Made by a program: the position numbers and the translations under genes. This document shows, one piece after another, positions 8,458 through 17,449 of a stretch of 64,000 nucleotides of DNA. Origin of the DNA: Chryseobacterium oncorhynchi. GTDB taxonomy: Bacteria; Bacteroidota; Bacteroidia; Flavobacteriales; Weeksellaceae. The stretch is from NCBI RefSeq assembly GCF_002899895.1, contig NZ_PPEI02000002.1, positions 434,001 through 498,000 on the forward strand, written 5' to 3'. The notes beneath the pieces are model-generated. The model saw only the letters and a list, made by a program, of their open reading frames with translations. It was not told the origin of the DNA and made no database searches. Each line of letters opens with the position of its first letter. Within the stretch, counting starts at the first letter, position 1.

Positions 8458-10668
8458 ATGAGTTACGATCTAGAACAAGAGAATAAGGAGATCCTTGCCA
8501 GATATAAGGACCTGATTTCTAACACATACAGAACATTGGATGAGGAAAATAACAAACTCATCCGAAAGGCATTCGACATTGCATTGGATGCCCACAAAGA
8601 TCAAAGGAGAAAATCTGGAGAACCCTACATCTACCACCCTATCGCTGTAGCCAAAATTGTAGCGACAGAGATTGGTTTGGGAGCTACTTCCATTGCCTGT
8701 GCGCTTTTGCATGATGTGATTGAAGATTCTGACTACACTTATGAGGATCTTAAAAAGATCTTTGGAGAAAAGATTGCCAATATTGTGAATGGATTGACTA
8801 AGATCTCCATCATGAATCATCAGAATATTTCTGTACAGTCAGAAAATTATAGAAAGTTACTGTTGACGCTGTCTGAGGATTTCAGAGTAATTCTTATTAA
8901 AATTGCAGACCGTCTTCACAATATGAGAACGTTGGAAAGCATGGCTCCGGATAAGCAGAAAAAAATTGCTTCGGAAACCGTTTACATCTATGCCCCAATG
9001 GCACACCGTCTTGGTTTATACAACATCAAGTCTGAGTTAGAAGATCTTTCCTTAAAATACAATAGCCCTGAAGTCTACAATGAGATCACAGAGAAGTTAG
9101 AGCTAGCCAAGGAAAGCCGTGAAAGATATATTGAAGAATTCAAAAAAGAGGCCTCCGAAAGACTTCGTGAAGAAGGATTAAACTTTAAAATTAAAGGCCG
9201 CGCAAAAGCAATTTCCTCCATTTACAGAAAAATGCTGAAGCAGGGAGTTTCCTTTGAGGAGGTTTTTGATAACTACGCGATCAGAATTATCTATAAATCT
9301 GACGCCAAGAATGAAAAGTTTCTTGCATGGAAAATCTACTCCATTGTTACAGATGTTTACCATAGCAATCCATCAAGGATGCGTGACTGGATCACACAAC
9401 CTCGTTCTACAGGATATGAAAGTTTACACTTAACCGTTTTAGGCCCTGATAGAAAGTGGATTGAAGTACAGATTCGTTCAGAGCGTATGGACGAGATTGC
9501 AGAAAAAGGGGTTGCCGCCCACTACAAATACAAAGAAGGTTATAAACAAAGTTCTGATGACCGAAATTTTGAAAAATGGGTAACAGAGATTCGTGAAGTT
9601 CTTGAACAGCAACAGAATCTTTCTACTTCTGAGCTTTTGGATAATATCAAACTTAATCTTTATTCAAAAGAAGTGTTTGTATTTACACCAAAAGGAGAAA
9701 TTAAAATTTTACCAACCAATGCAACGGCACTTGATTTTGCCTTTTCCGTTCACTCAGATTTGGGAATGAAGTGTTTGGGAGCTAAAATTAATGGAAAACT
9801 AGTTCCAATCTCCTATACTCTTCAAAACGGAGATCAAGTAGATATCCTTTCTTCGCAGAATCAAAAACCAAAATCTGACTGGCTGGAATTTGTAGTTACA
9901 TCCAAGGCTAAATCTAAGATTAAAAGCTACCTGAATTCCCAGAAAAATCAGTTGGTAGAAGAAGGCAAGGAAACTTTACAAAGAAAACTTCGTCATGCAA
10001 AAATCAATTTCAATGATGAGGAAGTTAATAAGCTTCAGAAATTCTTTAATTTAAAATCGTCACAAGAACTGTTTCTTAAATTTCAGACTAATGAACTTGA
10101 TGCAAGCAGTTTAAGAAAATACATTGAAAGTAAGAACGTATTCAACAACCTGCTTTCAAGATTCAGAAAGTCTCCGACAAAAAATCTTCGTTTCGAGGAA
10201 CCTAAGGAGCAAAACCTAGACATGATTGTCTTTGGAAAGGATGAAGAAAAACTGAATTACAGCTATGCAAAATGCTGTACAGTAATTCCTGGAGATAAAA
10301 TCTTCGGATTCATCACTATTTCTGACGGAATTAAGGTCCATAGTGACAGCTGTCCAAATGCCATTAACCTTAGAGCACAATATGACTATCGTGTCATTCC
10401 TGCCAAGTGGGTCAATGCAGAAAGCTTCAAGAACAGAGTGAAAATTGAGATTGAAGGCCTTGACAGAATGGGTATGATTAATGACATTACCACCGTCATC
10501 AGTGGAAGTATGGGAATGGATATGAAAAGTATGTCTATTGAATCCAATAACGGAGTCTTTATGGGAAATATCAATCTCGAAGTCAAAAATAAGGGGCAAT
10601 TGGAAGAAACTTTCAAAAAGCTCAAAAATATTAATGGAGTCTCGAGAGTGAGACGACTACAATCGTAA
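8458..10668 (+). CDS. rel: Bifunctional (p)ppGpp synthetase/hydrolase (RelA/SpoT)
   Basis: A 736-residue long RSH protein that makes and degrades (p)ppGpp. The hydrolase HD domain has H60, H85-D86 (LLHDVIED) and KIADRLHNMRTL (148-159), so it should be active. The synthetase domain has SIYRKML (254-260), the NYAIRIIY strand, STGYESLH (317-324) and EVQIRS (336-341). A TGS domain starts near 402 (VFVFTPKGEIK), followed by a conserved zinc-finger-like region (YAKCCTVIPGD) and a C-terminal ACT domain. Both catalytic halves look intact, giving a SpoT/Rel-type bifunctional enzyme, usual for Bacteroidetes. The nhaA ATG begins 3 nt after its stop codon ends, so the two are co-transcribed. Confidence 0.97.
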   Translation: MSYDLEQENKEILARYKDLISNTYRTLDEENNKLIRKAFDIALDAHKDQRRKSGEPYIYHPIAVAKIVATEIGLGATSIACALLHDVIEDSDYTYEDLKKIFGEKIANIVNGLTKISIMNHQNISVQSENYRKLLLTLSEDFRVILIKIADRLHNMRTLESMAPDKQKKIASETVYIYAPMAHRLGLYNIKSELEDLSLKYNSPEVYNEITEKLELAKESRERYIEEFKKEASERLREEGLNFKIKGRAKAISSIYRKMLKQGVSFEEVFDNYAIRIIYKSDAKNEKFLAWKIYSIVTDVYHSNPSRMRDWITQPRSTGYESLHLTVLGPDRKWIEVQIRSERMDEIAEKGVAAHYKYKEGYKQSSDDRNFEKWVTEIREVLEQQQNLSTSELLDNIKLNLYSKEVFVFTPKGEIKILPTNATALDFAFSVHSDLGMKCLGAKINGKLVPISYTLQNGDQVDILSSQNQKPKSDWLEFVVTSKAKSKIKSYLNSQKNQLVEEGKETLQRKLRHAKINFNDEEVNKLQKFFNLKSSQELFLKFQTNELDASSLRKYIESKNVFNNLLSRFRKSPTKNLRFEEPKEQNLDMIVFGKDEEKLNYSYAKCCTVIPGDKIFGFITISDGIKVHSDSCPNAINLRAQYDYRVIPAKWVNAESFKNRVKIEIEGLDRMGMINDITTVISGSMGMDMKSMSIESNNGVFMGNINLEVKNKGQLEETFKKLKNINGVSRVRRLQS

Positions 10669-10670
10669 AT

Positions 10671-11849
10671 ATGAATTTATCACTTTATTTTAAAAAATTT
10701 TTCAACAACAGTCAGGCCTCAGGAATTATTCTTATTTTCTGTGTGCTTATTTCATTACTTATTGCCAACTCATCTGCTGCAGAAAGTTTTCAGCAGTTTT
10801 TAGACAAAGAAGTAGGCACTCACCTATTCCAACTAGAGTATCCTGTCAGCATTTGGATCAATGATGGTCTTATGGCGGTTTTCTTCCTCTTGGTAGGTCT
10901 TGAAATAAAAAGAGAACTGGTAGAAGGTGAACTTTCATCTTTTAAAAATGCTTCACTTCCTATTTTTGCAGCCGTGGGCGGAATGCTTGTTCCGGCTGTT
11001 ATTTACAGCATATTCAATGCCGGAACGGAATACAGCAATGGTTGGGGAATTCCGATGGCAACAGATATTGCATTTTCTTTAGCTATTATTTCGATGCTGG
11101 GTAAGAAGATTCCCAATTCAATCAAAATATTCTTAGCGGCATTGGCAATTGTAGATGATCTGGGTGCTATTCTTGTTATTGCTATATTTTATACCGAACA
11201 GATTCATTGGGCCTATCTTTTCTTATCTTTAGGTGTGACTGCGCTGCTTTTTATTTTAAATTTCTTAAAAGTTACCAAAATTATATTTTACATTATTCCG
11301 GGGATCTTTTTATGGTATTTCCTGCATCATTCCGGAATACATGCAACAATAGCAGGCGTTTTACTGGCCTTTTCAATTCCTACCAATGCTTCCCATGTGG
11401 AAATTTCGCCATTGGAAAAACTGGAACATCAGCTTCATATTCCTGTAAGCTTTCTGATTATGCCAGTCTTTGCTTTAACGAATACCAATATTACCTTTTC
11501 AAATGAAATGGTTGCAGGCGTTACAAGTACGTTAGGATTAGGTATTATTTTCGGATTAATTATTGGAAAACTGATTGGGATCAACTTGTTCTCCTTAATT
11601 GCTATTAAATTAAAACTTAGTTCCTTGCCACAAAATAGTAACTGGCTTCAAATGATTGGTGTAGGTTTACTTGCCGGAATTGGTTTTACCATGTCCATTT
11701 TTATCGCTTTACTCTCTTTTAAAGGGGAAATTATTATCCAGGATGAGGCTAAATTTGCCATTTTGATCGCTTCATTTGTTGCGGCCATCTTAGGCTTTAC
11801 GATCTTAAGTTTAAGTTCCAGAGGAAATACAGTACCGGAAGAAGATTAA
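10671..11849 (+). CDS. nhaA: Na+/H+ antiporter NhaA
   Basis: A 392-residue, 11-12 helix inner-membrane antiporter that exports Na+ in exchange for H+. The ion-binding aspartates are visible: D132 in ATDIAFSLA and D162-D163 in ALAIVDDLGAI, the pair equivalent to D163/D164 of the E. coli protein. GLEIKREL near 76-83 is also a family hallmark. Length matches NhaA. It starts two bases after the rel stop codon, which links pH and sodium homeostasis to the stringent-response gene transcriptionally. Its stop overlaps the convergent yihY-like gene by 4 bp. Confidence 0.96.
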   Translation: MNLSLYFKKFFNNSQASGIILIFCVLISLLIANSSAAESFQQFLDKEVGTHLFQLEYPVSIWINDGLMAVFFLLVGLEIKRELVEGELSSFKNASLPIFAAVGGMLVPAVIYSIFNAGTEYSNGWGIPMATDIAFSLAIISMLGKKIPNSIKIFLAALAIVDDLGAILVIAIFYTEQIHWAYLFLSLGVTALLFILNFLKVTKIIFYIIPGIFLWYFLHHSGIHATIAGVLLAFSIPTNASHVEISPLEKLEHQLHIPVSFLIMPVFALTNTNITFSNEMVAGVTSTLGLGIIFGLIIGKLIGINLFSLIAIKLKLSSLPQNSNWLQMIGVGLLAGIGFTMSIFIALLSFKGEIIIQDEAKFAILIASFVAAILGFTILSLSSRGNTVPEED

Positions 11850-12859
11850 TCTTTTTTCAGATTACCCAGCTTTCTCTGATGCTCTTCATTGCTGTCAAAG
11901 TTGGGTTCTGTAATCTGAGAATGGTAGTGAACGGTTTCTTTTTGAATCTCGTCAGACAATAGTTTTTCTATTCTGAGCTTTCTGATGGCCATATTCAGTT
12001 CATTTCCAAATAACAGGAGATATACATTCACATTCACCCAAACCATCAGCAGAATCATACTTCCTATGGAACCGTAAAGAACGTTATATCGGGCAATATC
12101 CTTTACATAAATAGCAAAGATATATGTTGTAACCACAAACAATATGGTCGTGAGAACCGCTCCCGGAATGGCTTGTCTGAATCTAGTGATTTTCACTGTT
12201 CCTAACCAGTAAAAAAGAGTCAGAAGAATAAAATAAAACAACGGAAAGGAGACAAAACCAATAATGCTGGAAAGGTTATCTACCAGCCATGAAACATCAT
12301 AAGCAGGAGTAAACAATTTCATAACAACCTCTACATAATACACTCCAAAAAGTGCTAAAAACACAATGGTAATAAAGCCTATCGTGATAAAAAATGAAAG
12401 AATAAACTCTTTCACATCGCTGAGTTTTTCTTCTGTATTTTCATTAAATCCGTTGATAAGAGAAAAAGTACCATTCGTTGCGAATATAAGCGCTAAGACA
12501 ATCGTCAGGTTACTGATTCCTTTCATATTAGGAATGATATTCGTTTCTATATAGCCTCTTACATCACCCTCCATATTAGACGGAAATACATTATGCATCA
12601 ATACATCAAAAATATAAAACTGTAATTTGTCGTAATGCGGCATATAAGGCAATACAGAAAGTAGGAAAAGAATAAATGGAAATAAACTGATGGTAAAACT
12701 CCAGGAAATAGCGGCTGCCTTTCGCCCTATCTTTCCTTTAAAAATTCCGGAGATATAGATCTGGAACATCTGCCAAAGCGATATTCCCAAAACAGGAATA
12801 TGTATGTTATCAAAAAACTCCTGAATTTTCAGGATAAATTTGGGAACTGTTACACTCAT
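11846..12859 (-). CDS. YihY/BrkB family inner-membrane protein
   Basis: A 337-residue membrane protein with the YihY/BrkB pattern: an N-terminal amphipathic region, RKAAAISWSFTISLFPFILFLLS (about 41-63, split here by family as helix 1), further helices, and the GSIGSMILLMVWVNVNVYLLLFG segment near the end in which the helix G-S-MI-L-W is diagnostic. The polar C-terminal tail (about 290-337) is cytoplasmic. The family was once called RNase BN in error; its true function is unsettled. Single gene, convergent with nhaA and overlapping it by 4 bp. A TATATTTG box lies at 12955-12962 on the same strand. Confidence 0.88.
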   Translation of the reverse strand: MSVTVPKFILKIQEFFDNIHIPVLGISLWQMFQIYISGIFKGKIGRKAAAISWSFTISLFPFILFLLSVLPYMPHYDKLQFYIFDVLMHNVFPSNMEGDVRGYIETNIIPNMKGISNLTIVLALIFATNGTFSLINGFNENTEEKLSDVKEFILSFFITIGFITIVFLALFGVYYVEVVMKLFTPAYDVSWLVDNLSSIIGFVSFPLFYFILLTLFYWLGTVKITRFRQAIPGAVLTTILFVVTTYIFAIYVKDIARYNVLYGSIGSMILLMVWVNVNVYLLLFGNELNMAIRKLRIEKLLSDEIQKETVHYHSQITEPNFDSNEEHQRKLGNLKKD

Positions 12860-12954
12860 CTATTGCTGTAGTTTCGTAATTAGCTACAAGATCAAATATC
12901 AAATAACTCCAATTAGAAGAGCATTTTTTCATGATATTTTCTCTATCTCTCTTA

Positions 12955-12962
12955 CAAATATA
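12955..12962 (-). promoter_or_regulatory. -7 box (TATATTTG) for yihY-like gene
   Basis: Exact match to the Bacteroidetes TAnnTTTG -7 element on the minus strand, about 95 nt before the ATG at 12859. No convincing -33 TTG at normal spacing. Confidence 0.4.
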
Positions 12963-13192
12963 AACATTTTCCCTCTCCTCTTTCTCACCAAAAATTATAT
13001 AGAATTGAGGTTGAAAGACAAGAATAACAAAAATTCTAATGTTTTCTCTTTTATCAATATGATCCTATTTAAATTAATCGTAAACAATTAAAATAATCAA
13101 AAATAAGCTTGGTGATGAATATTATCTCTGAATATCCTTATATCAACCTTTCTAGAGACCTATATGCAGAATATTAACCGTTAAAAAATTCC

Positions 13193-13200
13193 TATCTTTG
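13193..13200 (+). promoter_or_regulatory. -7 box (TATCTTTG) for rlmH
   Basis: Exact TAnnTTTG element 21 nt before the ATG at 13222. It covers the TTG that would start a longer reading frame, so it decides the start of rlmH. Confidence 0.6.
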
Positions 13201-13221
13201 CCGACTGAAAATTACCAATTA

Positions 13222-13695
13222 ATGCGAATCAGTTTACTTTGTATCGGAAAAACAGACGATAAGGAAATTACTTCTTTAATCAATTACTACCTTAACCGTC
13301 TTCCTAAACACTGGAATTTTGAAATTACCGAGATTCCGGATGTTAAGAATGCAAAAAATCTTTCCCCTGATTTGCTTAAAAAAGAAGAAGCCAAACTATT
13401 CCTTAATCATATTGATAAAAATGATCTTGTTGTAATCCTTGATGAAAAAGGAAAGCAGTTTACCAGCCGTGAATTTTCCCAGAAAATAGATACATGGATG
13501 AATTCTTCTGTAAAAAAAGTTCACATACTGATTGGAGGTGCCTATGGTTTTTCAGAAGACATGTATAACAGAGCCAATGAAAAAATGTCATTATCTAAAA
13601 TGACATTTACGCATCAGATGATTCGATTGTTCATTGTAGAACAGCTTTATCGTGCCGATCAAATCCTACAGAGCAAACCCTACCATAATGATTAA
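13222..13695 (+). CDS. rlmH: 23S rRNA pseudouridine-1915 N3-methyltransferase RlmH
   Basis: A 157-residue SPOUT methyltransferase that methylates pseudouridine 1915 in helix 69 of 23S rRNA using S-adenosylmethionine. It opens with MRISLLCIGKTDD, the family N-terminus, has the knot-region motif LIGGAYGFSEDMYNRA and LSKMTFTHQMIRLFIVEQLYRADQI, and ends with KPYHND, close to the invariant PYH of the family. A longer frame from a TTG at 13198 is rejected because that TTG is inside the -7 promoter box. It converges on trmL, another SPOUT enzyme. Confidence 0.96.
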   Translation: MRISLLCIGKTDDKEITSLINYYLNRLPKHWNFEITEIPDVKNAKNLSPDLLKKEEAKLFLNHIDKNDLVVILDEKGKQFTSREFSQKIDTWMNSSVKKVHILIGGAYGFSEDMYNRANEKMSLSKMTFTHQMIRLFIVEQLYRADQILQSKPYHND

Positions 13696-13743
13696 AGGAA
13701 CCTATTTTATATTTTAAAATCTCAGTTACCCGTAAATAATTGG

Positions 13744-14199
13744 TTATCTAGTTAACCCGATCTGCCTTTTGGCTTCTCCCACGACAAAAGCAACAGAATT
13801 AGCAATATTAAAGCTTCGGATTAGTTTTGACATTGGAATGGTTAGATGATTTTCAAACTGATCCAGAACTTCCTTACTCAATCCTACACTTTCTTTTCCG
13901 AAAACCAACCAATCTCCATCCTGAAAATCATTTTCCAGGTATGATTTTTCCGCATGTGAACTCATTAAGAAAACGCGTGACGGATCCGGAATACTCTTCA
14001 CCCACTCTTCTACATTTGCATATTCAGAAACATCAAGATGTACCCAATAATCCAATCCCGATCTTTTCAGGTTTTTATCATTAATTACGAAACCAAAAGG
14101 ATGAACTAAGTGTAGTTTAGATTCTGTGCCTACACACAGACGTCCGATATTTCCAGTATTATTGGGTATTTCAGGTTCTATAAGAACAATATTTAACAT
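13744..14199 (-). CDS. trmL: tRNA (cytidine/uridine-34-2'-O)-methyltransferase TrmL
   Basis: A 151-residue SPOUT-class enzyme that 2'-O-methylates the wobble base of tRNA-Leu isoacceptors. Motifs: LIEPEIPNNTGNIGRLC at the N-terminus, HPFGFVINDKNLKRSGLDYW, LVFGKESVGLSKE and the C-terminal IPMSKLIRSFNIANSVAFVV knot segment. Length is typical. Tail to tail with rlmH, 48 bp apart and with no clear terminator between them. Confidence 0.95.
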   Translation of the reverse strand: MLNIVLIEPEIPNNTGNIGRLCVGTESKLHLVHPFGFVINDKNLKRSGLDYWVHLDVSEYANVEEWVKSIPDPSRVFLMSSHAEKSYLENDFQDGDWLVFGKESVGLSKEVLDQFENHLTIPMSKLIRSFNIANSVAFVVGEAKRQIGLTR

Positions 14200-14357
14200 G
14201 TATACTTTTTATATGAATTAAAAAAACAGCTAAAGTTAGGCGTATGCTACATTTAACTGTTCTTTATTTATGATTAATAATAAATTTCTCCTTTAAAATA
14301 ATCCTGCTTATTGCTCGGTACTTTATTAGAAAAAAAAGTTTATACCATTGTGATATG

Positions 14358-15173
14358 TTATTTCTTAGCACATTTAGCATAGTAGTCTGCTAATATGGCC
14401 TTTTCATAGCCCAATCCTACTGCTTTATTAAGATTATCACAAGCTTCCTTAGGTTTAGCCATTTCAAATAAAATCATTGCCTTAGTTACAAAAGATTGTG
14501 CAAATTTAGAATCAATAGAAATAGCTTTAGAAACATCCGCAAGAGCTTCCTTAGTTTTCTTCATTTTTAAGTAAACATCTGCTCTTCCATTATATAACAA
14601 TGATTCCGGCTTTTCTGCAATAAGCTTGTTGTAATCTTTTAAAGCTCCTTCAAGATCATCATTATTCTTTTTTAAATTGGCTAATCCGGTTTTTGCAAAA
14701 ATATTATCCGGTGCAAAGCTTAGAATCTGATTTAGATCTTTCATAGCCAGTTCTTTTTTGCCCTGACTATCATAAATCTTTGAGCGTATCAAATAGAAAT
14801 CAGGGTTTTCAGCATCCAGCTTAAGTCCATTTTCAATGTACTCCAATGCTTTTGCTTTGTCTCCTTTCTGGCTATGTAATGAAGCTAAGTTTACATATAC
14901 GGAAGCGGATCTGGGATCAGTTTTTAACGCTTTTTCATATGATTTAAAAGCAAAATCTGTTTTCCCAAGCCTTCTTTGAGCTGTACCCAGATAATTGTAA
15001 TATTCTGACTTAAATTTTTGAATTTGTTCTTTTTCCGCCAATTGGGAATAATGTTCTTCAGCACATTTATAATCTGCTTTTTTGAAACATTCCTCCGCCA
15101 TTTTTTTGTCCTGGCCATAAATGTTCAATGAAAAAAAACTGATGGATGCTAAAAGTAATAAAGATTTTTTCAT
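14358..15173 (-). CDS. Secreted tetratricopeptide-repeat protein
   Basis: A 271-residue protein with a signal peptide (MKKSLLLLASISFFSLNIYGQ) and about six TPR units from residue 25 to 260; helix-turn signatures such as YYNYLGTAQRRLGKTDFAFKS, ASVYVNLASLHSQKGDKAKA and NGRADVYLKMKKTKEALAD recur at 34-residue spacing. Likely periplasmic or outer-membrane-attached scaffold; no enzymatic domain. Its ATG overlaps the stop of the PAP2 gene by 4 nt, so it is translated from the tatA-PAP2 transcript. Partner unknown. Confidence 0.88.
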   Translation of the reverse strand: MKKSLLLLASISFFSLNIYGQDKKMAEECFKKADYKCAEEHYSQLAEKEQIQKFKSEYYNYLGTAQRRLGKTDFAFKSYEKALKTDPRSASVYVNLASLHSQKGDKAKALEYIENGLKLDAENPDFYLIRSKIYDSQGKKELAMKDLNQILSFAPDNIFAKTGLANLKKNNDDLEGALKDYNKLIAEKPESLLYNGRADVYLKMKKTKEALADVSKAISIDSKFAQSFVTKAMILFEMAKPKEACDNLNKAVGLGYEKAILADYYAKCAKK

Positions 15174-15736
15174 GAAGTTATATTTTGTTTGTTGATCACT
15201 TTTTTGGCGAGTGCACCAAATATCACTCCCAATAAAGATCCAACAAACACCCCCACCAAAATATCAATTGGAAAATGCACTCCTAAATATATTCGGCTGT
15301 ATGAAACCACTATAGCCCATACAAATATAGCATATGGAAACCATTTAAGCTTATTTTTCAGTAAGATACTTAAAAATGATGCTAAAAAGAAAGTGTTAGA
15401 GGCATGAGCGGAATAGAATCCAAACTGCCCGCCACATTTTACAATTCTCATGTAATGTTCCAGTGTGGGATCATGACAGGGTCTTAACCTTGCCACCCCA
15501 TATTTGAAAACACTTGCCAACTGATCTGAAACCGTTGCCCCAAGTGCTAAAAATATAAGAATAAAAACTAAGGATTTTAGTTTATAGTTTTTGTATAAAA
15601 AATAAAGGAATATAATATAAAGAGGCACCCAGATCCATGTACTGGATATCAACATCCAAAACTGGTCAAAGGCAGGATCTCCTAAATTATTAAGATATAA
15701 AAATACCTGTTTGTCTTCCTGAATAATTTCCTCCAT
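15170..15736 (-). CDS. PAP2-family membrane phosphatase
   Basis: A 188-residue integral membrane phosphatase. The three PAP2 motifs are present: K78-x6-R85-P86 (KYGVARLRP), SAH at 109-111 (equivalent to PSGH) and S147-R148-x5-H154-x3-D158 (SRIYLGVHFPID). About five to six helices. The family dephosphorylates lipid phosphates such as undecaprenyl pyrophosphate, phosphatidic acid or lipid A phosphates; the substrate cannot be told from the sequence. It lies 3 bp after tatA and overlaps the TPR gene by 4 nt, forming a three-gene operon. Confidence 0.92.
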   Translation of the reverse strand: MEEIIQEDKQVFLYLNNLGDPAFDQFWMLISSTWIWVPLYIIFLYFLYKNYKLKSLVFILIFLALGATVSDQLASVFKYGVARLRPCHDPTLEHYMRIVKCGGQFGFYSAHASNTFFLASFLSILLKNKLKWFPYAIFVWAIVVSYSRIYLGVHFPIDILVGVFVGSLLGVIFGALAKKVINKQNITS

Positions 15737-15739
15737 ACA

Positions 15740-16078
15740 TTATCTGCTTACAGGCCCTTCGTGCGTTTCGTCATCGGCAGGCTTTGGTTTTGGAGGTTCA
15801 TTGGTAGTGGAAGCTGGATCTGTAAGAATATCTTTTTCAATATCCTTCATCGGATTAAAATCCTTGGCAGCGTCTTTTACTTTCTCAATTTCACGTTTAA
15901 TCTCAGAAACAGGATTGTCTGTTTCTTTCATGATCTCAGTTTTGATATCTTCTACTGCTCCACGCATTTTTCTAACGCCTGCACCTAAGTCACGCGCAAT
16001 CTGAGGCAATTTATCCGGACCGAATAATACAACGATTGCCACTGCAATCAATGCCATTTCTCCAATGCTTAATTCCAT
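15740..16078 (-). CDS. tatA: Sec-independent translocase subunit TatA/TatB
   Basis: A 112-residue Tat pore protein: one N-terminal transmembrane helix (about 3-20, ELSIGEMALIAVAIVVLFGP), the FGPDKLPQIARDLG hinge, a long amphipathic helix (GAGVRKMRGAVEDIKTEI), and an acidic, proline-rich tail (PPKPKPADDE). The helix is longer than in minimal TatA, so it may do TatB work as well. It helps transport folded proteins. tatC is not in the window. First gene of the tatA-PAP2-TPR operon. Confidence 0.93.
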   Translation of the reverse strand: MELSIGEMALIAVAIVVLFGPDKLPQIARDLGAGVRKMRGAVEDIKTEIMKETDNPVSEIKREIEKVKDAAKDFNPMKDIEKDILTDPASTTNEPPKPKPADDETHEGPVSR

Positions 16079-16272
16079 GCTGTAAAATTACAAAAGATTA
16101 TACATTTATTTACGGTAAACTAAAAATTTAAACAAATTTTAAGATTTTATAAATAATAATCAAAGACTAAGGCTTAAAAAACAGGTCCGATAGTAAATAT
16201 CCTTACAAAATAACAGGCTGTTTAATCTTCTATAAGTCTTTATTTTCAATGTAAAATTTATCAATTAACAAA

Positions 16273-16302
16273 TAATTAATTCAAATGATTGAGAATTAAT
16301 TA
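16273..16302. promoter_or_regulatory. 10-bp dyad upstream of lipoprotein gene
   Basis: TAATTAATTC (16273-16282) and GAATTAATTA (16293-16302), a perfect inverted repeat with a 10-nt spacer, 44 bp before the ATG at 16347. A TATATTTA box (near -7 consensus) follows at about 16312-16319. Plausible operator; binder unknown. Confidence 0.4.
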
Positions 16303-16346
16303 ACATTTAAGTATATTTACTACACACAACCAAATAAATATTTAAT

Positions 16347-17294
16347 ATGAAAAAATTAATTATCAGTTTTAAAATTCTGGTCGTATTATCGGTGTTGACA
16401 CTCAACAGTTGTCGTGATGAGAACAATGAAATTTCCAAACAGGAAACCGTTCAGGCTAAAGTAACCGCTGCTGATCTAAAAAAAGAAGTAATACCTATTT
16501 CACAAGCTGTTCCGGAGATTGTACAATCACAATTGGATGAATCTCAAAGGAGTCTTGAAAAGTATTTGAAAAGTGATTTACAAATTGCAGGAGTCAACGT
16601 GATTGGAAAGATTTCTTCTCAAAAAGGTATTGAGATTTCTCAGAACCTGATTTCTGATAAGGATCAGTTTATAGCTCTTGGAAATGTTCTGGATCCGTCT
16701 TCTGTAAAAATGGGAAGAATTGGGGAGCTTTACACCGGAGACGATCTTACTATTGCCCAAAACGGATTAAAGGAAATGGTTACCGAAGAAATAAAAACAG
16801 GCATTAATGCAATGGAAATCATCTGGAGTAGCAAAAACGGAAAGTTCACAACGCTTTGTTTTTATAATGATTCGGGAATTATCTGGGATAATATCCTTGG
16901 TGGTTTGGTTATGATGGATACAAGAGGTACCAGCGAAAATTCTACTGGTAATAAATCTGCAAGGGTTATTTCCAAATGGTATAAGCAATGGTGGACTGCC
17001 AACTGGCTTTGGGGTTCTAAAAGAGGTGAAGCGGGATATCAGATCACAGTTTATTATACGGGGTCAACAGTATCCAATACGGATGTAAATGACTGGGCTT
17101 ATATCAGCTTAGGAAAAGCAAAAAGTGAAAGCAAGATTACTAGAAATACCGGAGCCTATGGCCAATGTCAGTATGCGTTGGGACTTTGTACACCTACAGG
17201 TTCTTTAAGCTTTAATGCCAGCAAATTCTCAGTTTCATTCTCAGGATTGGGAAGCAATGTTGTGAATAATGGTATAAAATCTCTTTATCCTTAA
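16347..17294 (+). CDS. Hypothetical lipoprotein
   Basis: A 315-residue protein with a lipoprotein signal peptide; the lipobox is LNSC and the lipidated Cys is residue 22, followed by acidic residues. I do not recognise the family. A helical, polar first half (about 30-150) precedes a Trp/Tyr/Gly-rich beta-like second half (WYKQWWTANWLWGSKRG, YQITVYYTGS) that ends at SLYP. Two further cysteines lie close together near residues 275-281 (GQCQYALGLC) and may form a disulfide. Single gene with a dyad upstream and a strong bidirectional terminator downstream. Confidence 0.8.
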   Translation: MKKLIISFKILVVLSVLTLNSCRDENNEISKQETVQAKVTAADLKKEVIPISQAVPEIVQSQLDESQRSLEKYLKSDLQIAGVNVIGKISSQKGIEISQNLISDKDQFIALGNVLDPSSVKMGRIGELYTGDDLTIAQNGLKEMVTEEIKTGINAMEIIWSSKNGKFTTLCFYNDSGIIWDNILGGLVMMDTRGTSENSTGNKSARVISKWYKQWWTANWLWGSKRGEAGYQITVYYTGSTVSNTDVNDWAYISLGKAKSESKITRNTGAYGQCQYALGLCTPTGSLSFNASKFSVSFSGLGSNVVNNGIKSLYP

Positions 17295-17325
17295 TTTTCA
17301 TAGAATATAAAATCTTTCAAACAGT

Positions 17326-17351
17326 AAGGGAAGCCTCTAGAGGCTTCCCTT
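17326..17351. terminator. Bidirectional terminator, perfect 26-bp palindrome
   Basis: AAGGGAAGCCTCT immediately followed by its complement; a CTAG loop at 17337-17340. A/T flanks on both sides. Serves the lipoprotein gene (+) and possibly the MFS gene (-), which ends 98 bp away. Confidence 0.8.
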
Positions 17352-17449
17352 TATATTTTACAACGGAGAGAACTAATTTTTCTCTGTTTATTTTAAATTC
17401 GCAATAACTTTTTATTTTGTCATTATTGAATGCTCTTCTCCTCTACTGC

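Larger units (their letters stand above)
12860..13221. other. Divergent promoter region between yihY-like gene and rlmH
   Basis: 362 bp of very AT-rich sequence. It contains a minus-strand TATATTTG box (12955-12962) for the yihY-like gene and a plus-strand TATCTTTG box (13193-13200) for rlmH. Open frames here have no recognisable protein features. No hairpin or RNA gene seen. Confidence 0.5.

Noticed and set aside
12840-13091. 83-codon plus-strand frame overlapping the start of the YihY-like gene
   Set aside because: Composition is Ile/Asn/Lys/Phe as expected of AT-rich noncoding DNA; it overlaps a real gene start and lacks any motif.
13198-13221. TTG start giving an extra 8 residues on RlmH
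   Set aside because: The TTG is part of the exact -7 box TATCTTTG, and the family begins at MRISLL.
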